Source: Trichodesmium sp050015995 (GTDB lineage: Bacteria; Cyanobacteriota; Cyanobacteriia; Cyanobacteriales; Microcoleaceae). Taken from it: a stretch of 64,000 nucleotides of DNA. Made by a program: the position numbers and the translations under genes. The stretch is taken from NCBI RefSeq assembly GCF_050015995.1, contig NZ_JBNHEP010000273.1, forward strand, positions 1-64,000. Direction: 5' to 3'. The notes under the pieces were generated by a model that was not told the origin of the DNA, made no database searches, and worked only from the letters and a program-made list of their open reading frames with translations. Each line of letters opens with the position of its first letter. Within the stretch, counting starts at the first letter, position 1. Below, one piece after another: positions 54,264 to 62,997 of the stretch.

Positions 54264-54840
54264 CATACTCCTGGCGTTGTACTTAGGCGACAACGCGGGA
54301 TTATTCGGCCAGGGAAACCCTAACCGCAGTTTTGACAGAGGTGATGTCCTCCCCCTGTGTTGATAATAATCCAATTTTCTGTATCAGAAGTGCTGAGTGA
54401 TAGTCACGGTCTAGCTCCTGACTACACTTAGGACATGAATGCTAGCGCTGTGACAAAGTCTCTAAGAGTTTGTTCAAACATTGCCAACAATATTGAGATG
54501 TGCTTTTGGGGTCTACTTTGATAACTCGTTTACCTAGTTTCCAGGCTACATACTCTAAAACTTCAAGAAATTGATAAGTTGCTGCATGCTGTAGAGACTT
54601 ATTCAAACCTGACTTAGCTAACTGACCATTAGGCAAGAATTAACCGTTATCTCCTAATTTGGCTTTGCAGCATCGCATTAGGTTTGGTATCTGTAAATCT
54701 TCCAAGGTTTTGAATGTTTTTGTTTCTTAGTCAATCTTGCCTGAAGTTTAGACAAACGAACCACAGGTATAAAGCCTGGCTTTCATCCCGACGCTCCCCT
54801 TTGGGAGAGCGCGGGAGTTCCCACCAGGTGAAGTAAAAAA
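54264..54840 (-). pseudogene. tnpB: tnpB C-terminal fragment with element ends
   Basis: The frame at 54442-54636 encodes the TnpB C-terminal part (SLQHAATYQFLEVLEYVAWK, GKRVIKVDPKSTSQYCWQCL), with only the first CxxC of the zinc finger. Element-end-like hairpins lie on both sides: GACAACGCGGGATTATT near 54289 and CATCCCGACGCTCCC with GGGAGAGCGCGGGAGTTC near 54785-54820. The rest of the gene is missing. Confidence 0.8.
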
Positions 54841-54844
54841 AAAT

Positions 54845-55540
54845 TCAAACATCAAATCCCATTGCTAAAGCAGTTTTTATAGTTGCTGCCAAAGATGCTT
54901 CTAATATTGGTTTCCCTAAATCTTTCACTTGTTCAACTAAAGCTGCTCCTGCTACTTCTGGGGAACCAGCATCAAAAGGTGGTGCAGGGTTGTATTCCAA
55001 CAACAATTGAATTGTTTTAGCCATTTCTTCCCCACAAAGCTGACTCGCAACCGCCAGTCCAAAATCAATACCAGCAGTTACTCCACCCCCAGTAATTCGG
55101 TTTCGGTCAATAACAACTCGTTGTGTTCCTACTTCAACTCCTAGCATTGCTAACTGGTCGCGAAAAGCCCAATGGCAAGCAGCTCGGTAGCCTTGTAGTA
55201 ATCCAGCAGCAGCTAATATTAGAGAACCGGTACAAACTGATGTAACAAACTTGGCTGTTTTTCCTTGGTCTCGTAAAAATTGTAAAACCTCCTCATCCTG
55301 CATCATTTCAATTTGACCTGGACCTCCAGGAATACAAAGAACATCTAAATTTGGACATTGCTCGAAAGTGAGAGTAGGCAAAATTGTCAAACCATTAGCA
55401 CTGCGAACAGGTTCTAAGTTTTTCCAAAGTATTAGTACCTGAGCATTGGGAATAAATGAGAACACTTGAAAAGGTCCAGTTATATCAAGTTGAGTCATAT
55501 TTGGATAGATAACTAAACCAATCTGATATTGCTGAGTCAT
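54845..55540 (-). CDS. DJ-1/PfpI-family protein, isonitrile hydratase-like
   Basis: A 231-residue DJ-1/PfpI protein, best resembling isonitrile hydratase: IGLVIYPNMTQLDITGPFQV at the start, CIPGGPGQ, the nucleophile elbow VTSVCTGSLILAAAGLL (cysteine near residue 101), HWAF and TGGGVTAGIDFGLA. That enzyme adds water to isonitriles to give N-formamides. Members also include amidases and regulators, so the substrate is uncertain. Length is usual. Stand-alone gene. Confidence 0.85.
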   Translation of the reverse strand: MTQQYQIGLVIYPNMTQLDITGPFQVFSFIPNAQVLILWKNLEPVRSANGLTILPTLTFEQCPNLDVLCIPGGPGQIEMMQDEEVLQFLRDQGKTAKFVTSVCTGSLILAAAGLLQGYRAACHWAFRDQLAMLGVEVGTQRVVIDRNRITGGGVTAGIDFGLAVASQLCGEEMAKTIQLLLEYNPAPPFDAGSPEVAGAALVEQVKDLGKPILEASLAATIKTALAMGFDV

Positions 55541-55603
55541 ATCTGTTATATTTAATGTATATTTTTGAGGTTAACAAAACTAGCTTATTCTAACAGTTAA
55601 TTT

Positions 55604-55981
55604 GAGGTTAGTATCCAAGTAGGTACTTTTAACTAAAAATGTATAGTAATCCGCGCATAGGTTGCGGGTAATCAAAAAGTAGATAAAAAAACTGAAACTC
55701 GTACCTGTTCCCAGTTAAGTGTTCCCTAAAAGCGGTAAGATTTTTATACACATGAGGTTAGTATCCAAGTAGGTACTTTTAACTAAAAATGTATAGCAAT
55801 CCGCGCATAGGTTGCGGGTAATCAAAAAGTAGATAAAAAAACCGAAACTCTCACCTGTTCCCAGTTAAGTGTTCCCTCTCTTGGTGCGCGTTCCCTTGCG
55901 TCTGTCGCCGACGCGGGGTCGCACCGCTGTTCCCTAAAAGCGGTAAGATTTTTATACACAAATATACAGGGGATTGCTATA
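55604..55981. repeat. 150-bp tandem duplication with nested insertion
   Basis: Copies start at 55604 and 55754 (GAGGTTAGTATCCAAGTAGG...). Inside is a miniature element marked by ATAGCAATCCG and GGATTGCTAT ends. The second copy carries a 58-bp G+C-rich insertion at 55878-55935 flanked by direct repeats GTTCCCT (55871-55877 and 55929-55935). A third, diverged member is at 57088-57349. Confidence 0.85.
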
Positions 55982-56050
55982 GTAGGATATAAGCCCAAAG
56001 TTAAATTCCTACAATAATAAGCTTGGGAACTAAAATTATCGAAAGTTTCA

Positions 56051-56524
56051 ATGGGAAAAAATATTAATATTAGACGAGCAAACCCACAAGAAAATTATCT
56101 AATTGCCAAACATCTTTATCTAATGTGGCAAGATATTGGCGTTCCTGATGACTCTATTCAATCTAACTGGTTAGAAATCACAAAAGAATATATTGATAAC
56201 GCTCGGCAGCAACTATTTTATCAAGCTTTTATTGCCGAGCTAAATAATACAATAGTTGGTTCAGTTAGCTGTCAAATATTCGCTGGTTTATATCCAAATA
56301 TTATCAAGCCGGAATATCGAAAACAGGGTTATATTTGGGGAGTTTATGTTGAACGAGATTATCGCCGTCAAGGAATTGCTAAAAAATTAATGGAAGAAGC
56401 CATCGGTTACCTTAAGTCTCTTGGTTGTACTAAAGTTATTCTTCATGCTTCCCCTCAAGGCAAACCTCTATATTCTCATTTTGGCTTTGATGAAAATAAT
56501 GAAATGGGGTTAGACTTGTCTTAG
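56051..56524 (+). CDS. GNAT-family N-acetyltransferase
   Basis: A 157-residue GNAT protein: INIRRANPQENYLIAKHLYL at the start and the acetyl-CoA motif A as VYVERDYRRQGIAKKLMEEA (R/Q-x-x-G-x-A), then KVILHASPQGKPLYSHFGF. It should transfer an acetyl group to an amine; the substrate is unknown. Followed 28 bp later by the small Trp-rich gene, probably in one transcript. Confidence 0.88.
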   Translation: MGKNINIRRANPQENYLIAKHLYLMWQDIGVPDDSIQSNWLEITKEYIDNARQQLFYQAFIAELNNTIVGSVSCQIFAGLYPNIIKPEYRKQGYIWGVYVERDYRRQGIAKKLMEEAIGYLKSLGCTKVILHASPQGKPLYSHFGFDENNEMGLDLS

Positions 56525-56552
56525 AATTATATTTCCTTCTTCCTTGTTAAAA

Positions 56553-56795
56553 ATGCCAAAAAAACAAAAATTTCCTTATCTTCTTGGTTCTAAATGGACA
56601 GCCACTCAAAAAACTTGGGGATGGCGACATTTCCAAGTAGTAAATCGTAAAAATCAAGGTCAATGGGTATTTGCTGAAATGGTAGCATCCTGTGACTCAA
56701 CTGTGAGATTTTGGCTAAATGCTAAACAACTAAAAGACCGCTCTCTTTGGCAACCAGGATGGCAATCAACGCAAGAGTTAGAACCTCTTGAATAA
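56553..56795 (+). CDS. TIGR02450-type small Trp-rich protein
   Basis: An 80-residue protein with eight tryptophans (GSKWTATQKTWGWRHFQVVN, GQWVFAEMVASCDSTVRFWL), the pattern of the TIGR02450 family found in cyanobacteria and some marine proteobacteria. ATG at 56553 preferred to a TTG three codons upstream. Function unknown. Confidence 0.85.
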   Translation: MPKKQKFPYLLGSKWTATQKTWGWRHFQVVNRKNQGQWVFAEMVASCDSTVRFWLNAKQLKDRSLWQPGWQSTQELEPLE

Positions 56796-57087
56796 TAAAA
56801 ATGGATACCAGTTGATGAGATTGTTTCCTTTCACTCTGTTTAAGTCGCAATAACACTTCAACTCCTAATAAAAATAGATCCTAAACGAGATTGCTTCTTG
56901 TGACTCGATTCCACTCGCAATGACAGGATAAGTAGAACAGGTTTTCGTCTTGTAGTAATGTCCTAACTTTAATGCCTAATTATACTATAAGTTATAGTAT
57001 GAAGTTTTCGACTTTACTCATATAAAATGTTCCTAGAAATTGATGAGATTGCTTTGTGTCACTCCGTTCCAGTCGCAATGATATAAT
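56796..57087. other. Gene-free stretch with GAGATTGCTTC repeats
   Basis: Three copies of a ~45-bp unit of the form GAGATTGCTTC...CACTC...CGCAATGA lie near 56818, 56889 and 57045. Related pieces occur near 52788 and 58898. No gene. Confidence 0.6.
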
Positions 57088-57349
57088 ATAGCAATCCGTG
57101 CATAGGTTGCGGTTCAATAATTAATAATTAATAATCAATAATTAATAATTAATAATTACCTCTCCTTGAAAACGGATAGGATTTACTAATCATGAAAATT
57201 TTTATTTATTATCCCCTTAAAAGGGGAGGCTTTAAACCAAAATTTTTCGGTAATCAAAAAGTAGATAAAAAACTGAAATTCCCACCTGTTAAGTGTTCCC
57301 TAAAAGCAGTAATATTTTTATACACAAATATACAGGGGATTGCTATACT
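57088..57349. mobile_element. Diverged miniature element with ATAGCAATCCG / GGATTGCTAT ends
   Basis: It starts ATAGCAATCCGTGCATAGG and ends TATACAGGGGATTGCTATA, the ends of the element at 55793-55981. It is interrupted by an AATTAATAATTAATAATC run and by an insertion around 57170-57245 that creates a spurious reading frame. Confidence 0.75.
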
Positions 57350-57425
57350 ATCTTTAAACTTGGAAATTTTATAGATATTCCTCGATAAACTCTACTAATT
57401 TTTTACTCAATAAAAATTCTTCAAA

Positions 57426-58040
57426 ATGGATTATGAGCATTTAAAAAAGGCAATTAAATTATTAATAGAAGCCACCAAAAATTTAGAATATATTGTCAGT
57501 GAAAAATCAACAATTCGCGCAAATAATCAAACTGTTGAAACTGCTAAAGAAACTATCAAAAAAGCCATAGCAGAAATATCTGCTGCGGTAAATCCTCCAG
57601 TCACAAATCATATTCCTGATGAATTTTTAGCCAAAGCAGAAAGTTTAGGTATTCCCTTAAATGATATTGAAGTTATAGTTGCTATTTCTGAACATCATCC
57701 TAGTCAGTTAGCAGGTATATTAGCAGAAATTGAAAATCGGGCAGAAAATATTAGACGTAGACGAGAATATTTTCTGATCCGATTACCAGAAATGCCAATA
57801 GAAAAATTAGGTTCTCGACTACCAATTGTCAAAGCTACTGATTTGAATTGGCCAGAAAAACCGATTTCTAAAGAATATCGAGAGGAAATTAAAGCCAAAT
57901 ACAAAATTGATAAACTGATAAAAAAACGACTTGATTCTAGAACATCTATTTTTGCCAAAATTCAAGCTGCGGAGGAACATTTAGGTCCATCTCAACCAGG
58001 GGAAAATGATTCTGATTTCGATGAAGAAATCCCATTTTAA
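57426..58040 (+). CDS. Unknown helical protein, 204 residues
   Basis: No family recognised. It is mostly helical and charged (LKKAIKLLIEATKNLEYIVS; AGILAEIENRAENIRRRREY) with a proline-containing middle (PPVTNHIPDEF) and an acidic C-terminus (NDSDFDEEIPF). No signal peptide or membrane helix. It lies alone between miniature elements. Composition is that of a real gene. Confidence 0.55.
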   Translation: MDYEHLKKAIKLLIEATKNLEYIVSEKSTIRANNQTVETAKETIKKAIAEISAAVNPPVTNHIPDEFLAKAESLGIPLNDIEVIVAISEHHPSQLAGILAEIENRAENIRRRREYFLIRLPEMPIEKLGSRLPIVKATDLNWPEKPISKEYREEIKAKYKIDKLIKKRLDSRTSIFAKIQAAEEHLGPSQPGENDSDFDEEIPF

Positions 58041-58100
58041 CTGCTTCATAAAACCGATATAATACGAAATTCATAAAAACCCATATCGGCAACAGCCTTT

Positions 58101-58128
58101 GTAGGGGCGATTCGCGAATCGCCCCTAC
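58101..58128. repeat. Perfect 28-bp palindrome of the GTAGGGG family
   Basis: GTAGGGGCGATTCG and CGAATCGCCCCTAC are exact reverse complements with no loop. It lies 61 bp after the preceding gene; related to 50854-50881. Confidence 0.9.
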
Positions 58129-58228
58129 TTGTGATTTGCCATCATGCCTGATACATTTAAGTCTTCTATTACTATCTAGCTGTGTTTTTTAGCCAAGGTA
58201 CGTAGTTAGCTTGTGCAATGTATCTTTT

Positions 58229-58797
58229 CTAATGTTGGCTCTGCATGCTATGTAGTTTAGCTATCTTGAGAGAAGCTCTTTTCCAATTGCTAGAGAACTT
58301 AGTTTTATGTCGGTTCAGATATTGCAACCGAGAAAGTTTTGCTTCTAACTTTCTATAAGACAATGCACCAACAAAAACCTCACCAGTGGATAACGTGGCT
58401 AGAGACTTTACTCCTAAATCTACTCCAACTACATCTACTAATTTCTCCGTAATTCGAGATGTGGCTTCTACTTTGAAACTAACAAACCATCTACGTGATA
58501 CCCTACTAATAGTTACATATTTAGGAGATACGTTATCTGGTAAAACTTCATAAGTTTTAATCCATCCAATTCGGGGCAGTTTTATATGAAACACACCTAC
58601 CGATATTGAGCCATCTAGAGTGAAACTATCATCTCTACCTTTCTTCTTGAATTTAGGCACTCCTGAAACTTTGGTGAATCTTCGTTTCCAAGCAACGGAT
58701 AAATACCTCAAAGCATCCATACGGCCCTGTTTTACAAACTTAGTAAGGTTTTTTGCTGGTTATTTGGGTGCAGTTCAGCCCGTGAATCCAAGTAACA
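58229..58797 (-). pseudogene. tnpB: tnpB remnant with truncated C-terminus, copy 5
   Basis: The minus frame from 58720 encodes MDALRYLSVAWKRRFTKVSG, KFKKKGRDDSFTLDGS and the RuvC-I part GVDLGVKSLATLS, then ends SMQSQH. Upstream, 58730-58797 is a decayed N-terminus (LLGF then a stop, with part deleted). An element end (GACATCCTCCCGACGC, GACAGCGCGGGATTCCC) lies at 58950-58996. It matches the remnant at 3573-4160 closely. Confidence 0.85.
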
Positions 58798-59202
58798 TAA
58801 ATATAGATAATTCAGAGATTATCATAGATTATAGCCAACAGTTACTAGCCCAGCGACTGGAACGAAGTCGAAGGAAGTAATCCCAAGGTTTTATAAATTG
58901 CTTCATTTGAATCGCAATGACAACTATTCAACCGGATTCTATAATCATTGACATCCTCCCGACGCTGCTAATTGAGACAGCGCGGGATTCCCATCCATCA
59001 TTCAAACAGCACAGAGCTGAACAAATGACTCAGAGCGGGTTGACACATCATTGGAATCTGCTGGCTTGCCAGTAGCCACGCTTCCTCCGTGTCCGTTTAA
59101 TTGTCTCCAAGTGCCCCTCGGCGACTTCAATAAAAATCTCCGATAATCTAGCTGAAACTACTATAAAAAGGTTGTTAAATCCTAATTTCCCGAGAGGTCT
59201 AA

Positions 59203-59562
59203 TTAGCAATAAATCGGACCACCGTTTTCATGCAAAGCTTTTGTGTAAGGTCCACCACCGTTTTCAAACAAAGCTCTAGTGATAACAGGAGGCTTAGGAG
59301 GCTTAGGAGGCTCAGGTGGCATGGGGATAGGCTTAGGCCAAGGATGACCCCCGGTTTCACTTCCTGGACAAGGAGCAGAGATGCACACTATGTCCGGGCC
59401 CCCTTCTTCACCTATAGCCAAAGTAGTAAGAACAGGCCCCTCATCTGTTCCCTTTCCACCTGTGATTTGGGCTGCTTCTTCATCTGTTAACTGTTCTTCA
59501 ATGTCTAGATTTAGGTCTTCTAGGTCAGAAATATTGAGAGAAAAAGGATGATTCAGATTCAT
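59203..59562 (-). CDS. Double-glycine-leader peptide precursor A (RiPP candidate)
   Basis: A 119-residue precursor-like protein. Residues 1-36 form a leader with an acidic helix and DIEEQLTDEEAAQITGG, a double-glycine cleavage motif at 35-36 as in C39-peptidase-processed peptides. The predicted core (37-119) holds two cysteines in IVCISAPCPG, a proline-rich run (PMPPEPPKPPKPPV) and a duplicated segment: ALFENGGGPY and ALHENGGPIYC. AGGAG lies 7 bp before the ATG. Downstream of the Cys-rich gene (59610) and of precursor B (60094) on the same strand. No modifying or exporting enzyme is adjacent, so the final product is unknown. Confidence 0.7.
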   Translation of the reverse strand: MNLNHPFSLNISDLEDLNLDIEEQLTDEEAAQITGGKGTDEGPVLTTLAIGEEGGPDIVCISAPCPGSETGGHPWPKPIPMPPEPPKPPKPPVITRALFENGGGPYTKALHENGGPIYC

Positions 59563-59609
59563 AAAAAACTCCTAATTTTTATTAGTACAGGAATATATCT
59601 AGTCCGCAA

Positions 59610-60044
59610 TTAGACAGCAGGATCTGCTGCCTGACGTACTTTCTTTGAGGGAGCGTAGTCATCTGTGATGACTTGCGGACATCGCCTACAGGCTGCTTTG
59701 CCTTCTTGCTGCCACCAACGACAATTTCGGCGAATAGAACAGGGTGGTAAATCTTCTGTTACCACAGGCAATTTCTCCACAACTCGCATTGCTAAACTGC
59801 AGTCCTTGCCATTAAAATGCTGACAGCCAGATTCTATGCAGGATGTCGCGGTTCTAAAAATCTCCCCTGGGGTAACTGGGCTAGCCTTTGCCATCAGTTC
59901 TTCTGTCATGGGTAGGGGCTGCTTAAGATAAGCTATTCGGGGTTCCGTCGCTGTTCCACCGACTACGCCGAAAACAACACCATTCACTGATTCTGGTCTA
60001 GCACTAGGGCAAAGGGTAGTTCGTTGATCAGTAATATCTTCCAT
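59610..60044 (-). CDS. Cys-rich conserved protein between the two precursor genes
   Basis: A 144-residue protein with nine cysteines, including TSCIESGCQHFNGKDCSLAM and PPCSIRRNCRWW, then ACRRCPQV. The spacing suggests zinc or iron-sulfur binding. I recall similar cyanobacterial proteins, sometimes labelled as nitrogen-fixation proteins, but the label has no clear basis. ATG at 60044 with GGTGGAGA before it is preferred to a TTG at 60062. Placed between two leader-peptide genes in a likely operon, it may act on their products or control them. Confidence 0.65.
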   Translation of the reverse strand: MEDITDQRTTLCPSARPESVNGVVFGVVGGTATEPRIAYLKQPLPMTEELMAKASPVTPGEIFRTATSCIESGCQHFNGKDCSLAMRVVEKLPVVTEDLPPCSIRRNCRWWQQEGKAACRRCPQVITDDYAPSKKVRQAADPAV

Positions 60045-60093
60045 GAATTTAGTCTCCACCAAAATAGTATTTTTGACACTTGAAGACTAAAAA

Positions 60094-60417
60094 CTAAGCA
60101 AGTTTTTGTGCATAAGCAAGTTTTTCTTGATCTTCTGGTACTGCAATTAGCCCAACTATAATTGGAGGGCAAAAAGGCTTAATAGGAGGCTTAATAGGAT
60201 AGCACACAGGCTCAATTGGCTTAATTGGATAACAAATCGGCTTGAAGCCTGCTATTACAGGTTTTTGTGGTGCTAAACTCAGACCACCCCCAATACTTTG
60301 GGCTTCATCATCGGATAAAGTTTCTACTAATCCTCTTCGTGCTACCGCATTGTCAATTGCATTATCAATTAGGTCATTAATTTCTAATTTACGGTTAGAC
60401 TTTTTGCTTTCTTGCAT
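60094..60417 (-). CDS. Double-glycine-leader peptide precursor B with CYPIKP repeats
   Basis: A 107-residue precursor-like protein. Leader residues 1-45 read VARRGLVETLSDDEAQSIGG and end in GGG (43-45). The core starts LSLAPQKPVIAG and holds a repeated Cys/Pro pattern: FKPICYPIKP, IEPVCYPIKP and IKPFCPPII. GGAGG lies 9 bp before the ATG. It is the first gene of the minus-strand set precursor B, Cys-rich protein, precursor A. The sequence shows a leader-plus-repetitive-core design typical of ribosomally made, modified peptides; which modification occurs cannot be told. Confidence 0.72.
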   Translation of the reverse strand: MQESKKSNRKLEINDLIDNAIDNAVARRGLVETLSDDEAQSIGGGLSLAPQKPVIAGFKPICYPIKPIEPVCYPIKPPIKPFCPPIIVGLIAVPEDQEKLAYAQKLA

Positions 60418-61112
60418 TTTTATTTTCCTCCGAATTGTTAACTACTTTTTGTCTATGGAAATAGAACTAGAATTAGAAAGAAATTTTTAAGAACCGCGAG
60501 AACTAGAATCAGATTAGCTATAACTTGATACTGTTCCATAATCGTTCCTTCAAGAATGACGGTATCGAGCAGGGTAACAACACACGCAGTCTCTAGCACA
60601 AAATTCTCAGGCGGAACAACCGGACTGAGTTCAATTTGAGCGCTTCAAACAACTTTGTTTTGTTTGACTCTTTTAATATAACCAGAATAATTAGGGAGAT
60701 GTTGCCAATTTGGCAAATAAATCTGCCAAAAATAGACTAAATTTTATCGGGTTTTTGAAGGCATGAAAAGCTAGTTATATCAAATCCGGTTGAATACTTA
60801 TTATATGGTTGGGGGAGATGGGGAGATGGGGAGATGGGGAGATGGGGAGGTGGTTCTATTCAAGGCTTGAAGTAATTTATAGAATTATCAACATATATTA
60901 TATAACCGGATTCTATATTAATTCTCAAAAAAGCAGCTATTTGGAAGTTAGAAGCATTGATACCTTTTAGGTCTATATCTTCTAATAACAGTCTTTTTTA
61001 TAGATTTTTGGCTTTGACTTTTGATTTTTTAAATTGAGTGAAGTAGAATTGAGACTAATTTTTTCTAAGAAATCAGTCTCAATTTCAGTGCTTTTCGGCA
61101 TTGTGCCATTTT
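60418..61112. other. Gene-free stretch upstream of the precursor operon
   Basis: An octamer tandem run (GGGGAGAT, five copies) lies at 60812-60851. The rest, with two copies of an ATAT..CCGG motif near 60780 and 60900, contains no supported gene; it presumably holds the promoter of the precursor operon. Confidence 0.6.
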
Positions 61113-61886
61113 TTATCCCCTACCGGCAGCAAGATAACCACCGTCTACAGGCAATATTGCACCTGTGATGAACAAAGCTTCATTTGACGCTAGAAATGCT
61201 ACAGCAGCAGCAAATTCCTCAGGTTTACCAATCCGATTCATAGGATGCATTTCACATACAGTATTATAGGTTGTCGGATCGCTGAGCCATTGTTTTGTAA
61301 GCGGTGTGGTTATAACACCCGGACAAATACAATTTACTCGGATGTTTTCATGAGCATGGGCAACTGCCATGTGTCTTGTTAGATTGATCACTCCACCCTT
61401 AGCTGACTGGAATGCCATTCCTTGAGGCGAACCCCTCATTCCTCCAATAGAGGATACATGAATTATAGCACCACCACCGACTTCCCGCATTTGGGGAATA
61501 GAAAACTTGGAGCTTAAATATGCTCCTTTGAGGTCTGTGTTGATGACTTTCTCCCAAACTTCCACTGATGTATCTACAACGGTTTCACCTCCACCATGAA
61601 TTCCGGCACTGGTAACAAGCACATCTAGACGACCAAACTCATTGACAACTTGCTCTACCATATGCTTGCAATCGGGCTCTTGTGTCACATCGCATTTAAT
61701 ATCAATTGCCTTACTACCCAAAGATTCAATTTCCTGGCGCACCTTATGGGTCATTTCCGCTCTACGTCCAGCTACGCCAATGGCAGCTCCCTCCTGAGCT
61801 AATCGAATTGCGGCGGCTTCTCCTAAACCACTGCCTCCGCCTGTAATCAGTGCAACTTGACCTTCAAAACGTCTAGATAGCTTCAT
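61113..61886 (-). CDS. SDR-family protein with the catalytic tyrosine replaced
   Basis: A 257-residue short-chain dehydrogenase/reductase. The cofactor motif is TGGGSGLG (residues 15-22), NAG is replaced by TSAG, and the catalytic set is Asn116, Ser146, Phe159 and Lys163 (AFQSAKGG): tyrosine is changed to phenylalanine at the expected S-x12-Y position. So normal hydride-transfer chemistry is doubtful. The start codon overlaps the stop of the 347-residue protein gene (TAATG), so the two are translationally coupled. A binding or regulatory role, or altered chemistry, is possible. Confidence 0.85.
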   Translation of the reverse strand: MKLSRRFEGQVALITGGGSGLGEAAAIRLAQEGAAIGVAGRRAEMTHKVRQEIESLGSKAIDIKCDVTQEPDCKHMVEQVVNEFGRLDVLVTSAGIHGGGETVVDTSVEVWEKVINTDLKGAYLSSKFSIPQMREVGGGAIIHVSSIGGMRGSPQGMAFQSAKGGVINLTRHMAVAHAHENIRVNCICPGVITTPLTKQWLSDPTTYNTVCEMHPMNRIGKPEEFAAAVAFLASNEALFITGAILPVDGGYLAAGRG

Positions 61887-62929
61887 TACTTTTCAACCAG
61901 TTCCTTTATCTTAATGTCAAGCGCTCTCACATGAATATTAGACCACTCTGTTGGCATTCCCCAATATTGAAATAGACCAAAACTAGCTTGGGTAATTCTC
62001 GGGAATTTCCCATCGAGGTGTTTGTTATACTCTTGACACACCCAAAGATTTGGTTCGGGGTTACCTTTCTTCCAAATGCGAAACCGTCCACAATTGACTC
62101 CCTCATCCATAATTACTTGATGCCTGACACTGTAGGTGACCTCAGCCCGGATTGGAAGTTTGAGTTCCTTTTCAGTCTTAATCACCCATGAATCTTCCTT
62201 ATCGTATAGGCAGTCCCCCCAAGCCATCCAAATCTGAGCCTTTCCTTGATTATCAAGTGTCGCCAGCCCTGCGGTGGAATAACCAGGCTTAATGCCCAGA
62301 TCTGGGGACTGTTCTATATGTCCGGCAAAAAAGTCGCTTAATCCCAGGAAGCACCAACTATTTTGATTACTGGCAAACTTCACATCATACGTAGCTTCCT
62401 GACTGCCATAAGGAGAACCGAGTAGTAGGAGAATATCAGAACCGACTGGCGCCCGCGAACAAATCGCATTTCTTTCGCGATTGATATCAAAGTTACCATC
62501 CACAATTTGGGCAATTTCTTGAATGCTATTATAACTGCTCAAATTGTGCAAATTTAGGGGGAGAGGTAAGGGATGAGAATTCCAGTGAAATTCAGCATCC
62601 AACACCTCAACTTCTCCCTCCCCATCTTCGATTTTAATGCTGATACTATTCCACCCTTCCTGAAGTGCTGGGCTATCAATGGGTATTTCAATATTGAAGT
62701 GACCCGGTAGATCTTTCAATCGCAGCACTGATGGGGTTCTAGTTCCCCAGGGATACTGAGGTTCTCCTAACTCCGGTTCTGGTTCTACATAAAAATGTAT
62801 TGGCGAGCCACCGTTTAGCAGGTACACTGAACGCACTATAGGCAGCTTGGCATCTGTCTTTCCCTGAATATTAATATCATTGTGTCGCCAACGAAATTGT
62901 TGCCGGTTGCCCTGTAGTAGTTGAATCAT
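61886..62929 (-). CDS. Unknown 347-residue beta-rich protein coupled to the SDR
   Basis: No family recognised. The first ~110 residues look like a beta-sandwich (VRSVYLLNGGSPIHFYVEPE, GWNSISIKIEDGEGEVEVLD). Residues about 140-340 resemble a concanavalin/LamG-like fold (YDVKFASNQNSWCFLGLSDF, GRFRIWKKGNPEPNLWV). No signal peptide. Overlapping stop/start with the SDR gene shows joint expression. Such domains bind carbohydrates; the role here is unknown. Confidence 0.6.
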   Translation of the reverse strand: MIQLLQGNRQQFRWRHNDINIQGKTDAKLPIVRSVYLLNGGSPIHFYVEPEPELGEPQYPWGTRTPSVLRLKDLPGHFNIEIPIDSPALQEGWNSISIKIEDGEGEVEVLDAEFHWNSHPLPLPLNLHNLSSYNSIQEIAQIVDGNFDINRERNAICSRAPVGSDILLLLGSPYGSQEATYDVKFASNQNSWCFLGLSDFFAGHIEQSPDLGIKPGYSTAGLATLDNQGKAQIWMAWGDCLYDKEDSWVIKTEKELKLPIRAEVTYSVRHQVIMDEGVNCGRFRIWKKGNPEPNLWVCQEYNKHLDGKFPRITQASFGLFQYWGMPTEWSNIHVRALDIKIKELVEK

Positions 62930-62997
62930 AAATTCTGTAAGTCTTTTAAGTTTATAGATAAAGTGACATATTGATTTAGTATTTAGTCTGATATTTA

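Noticed and set aside
57192..57374. 60-codon frame
   Set aside because: Lies across an insertion within a miniature element; no conserved content.
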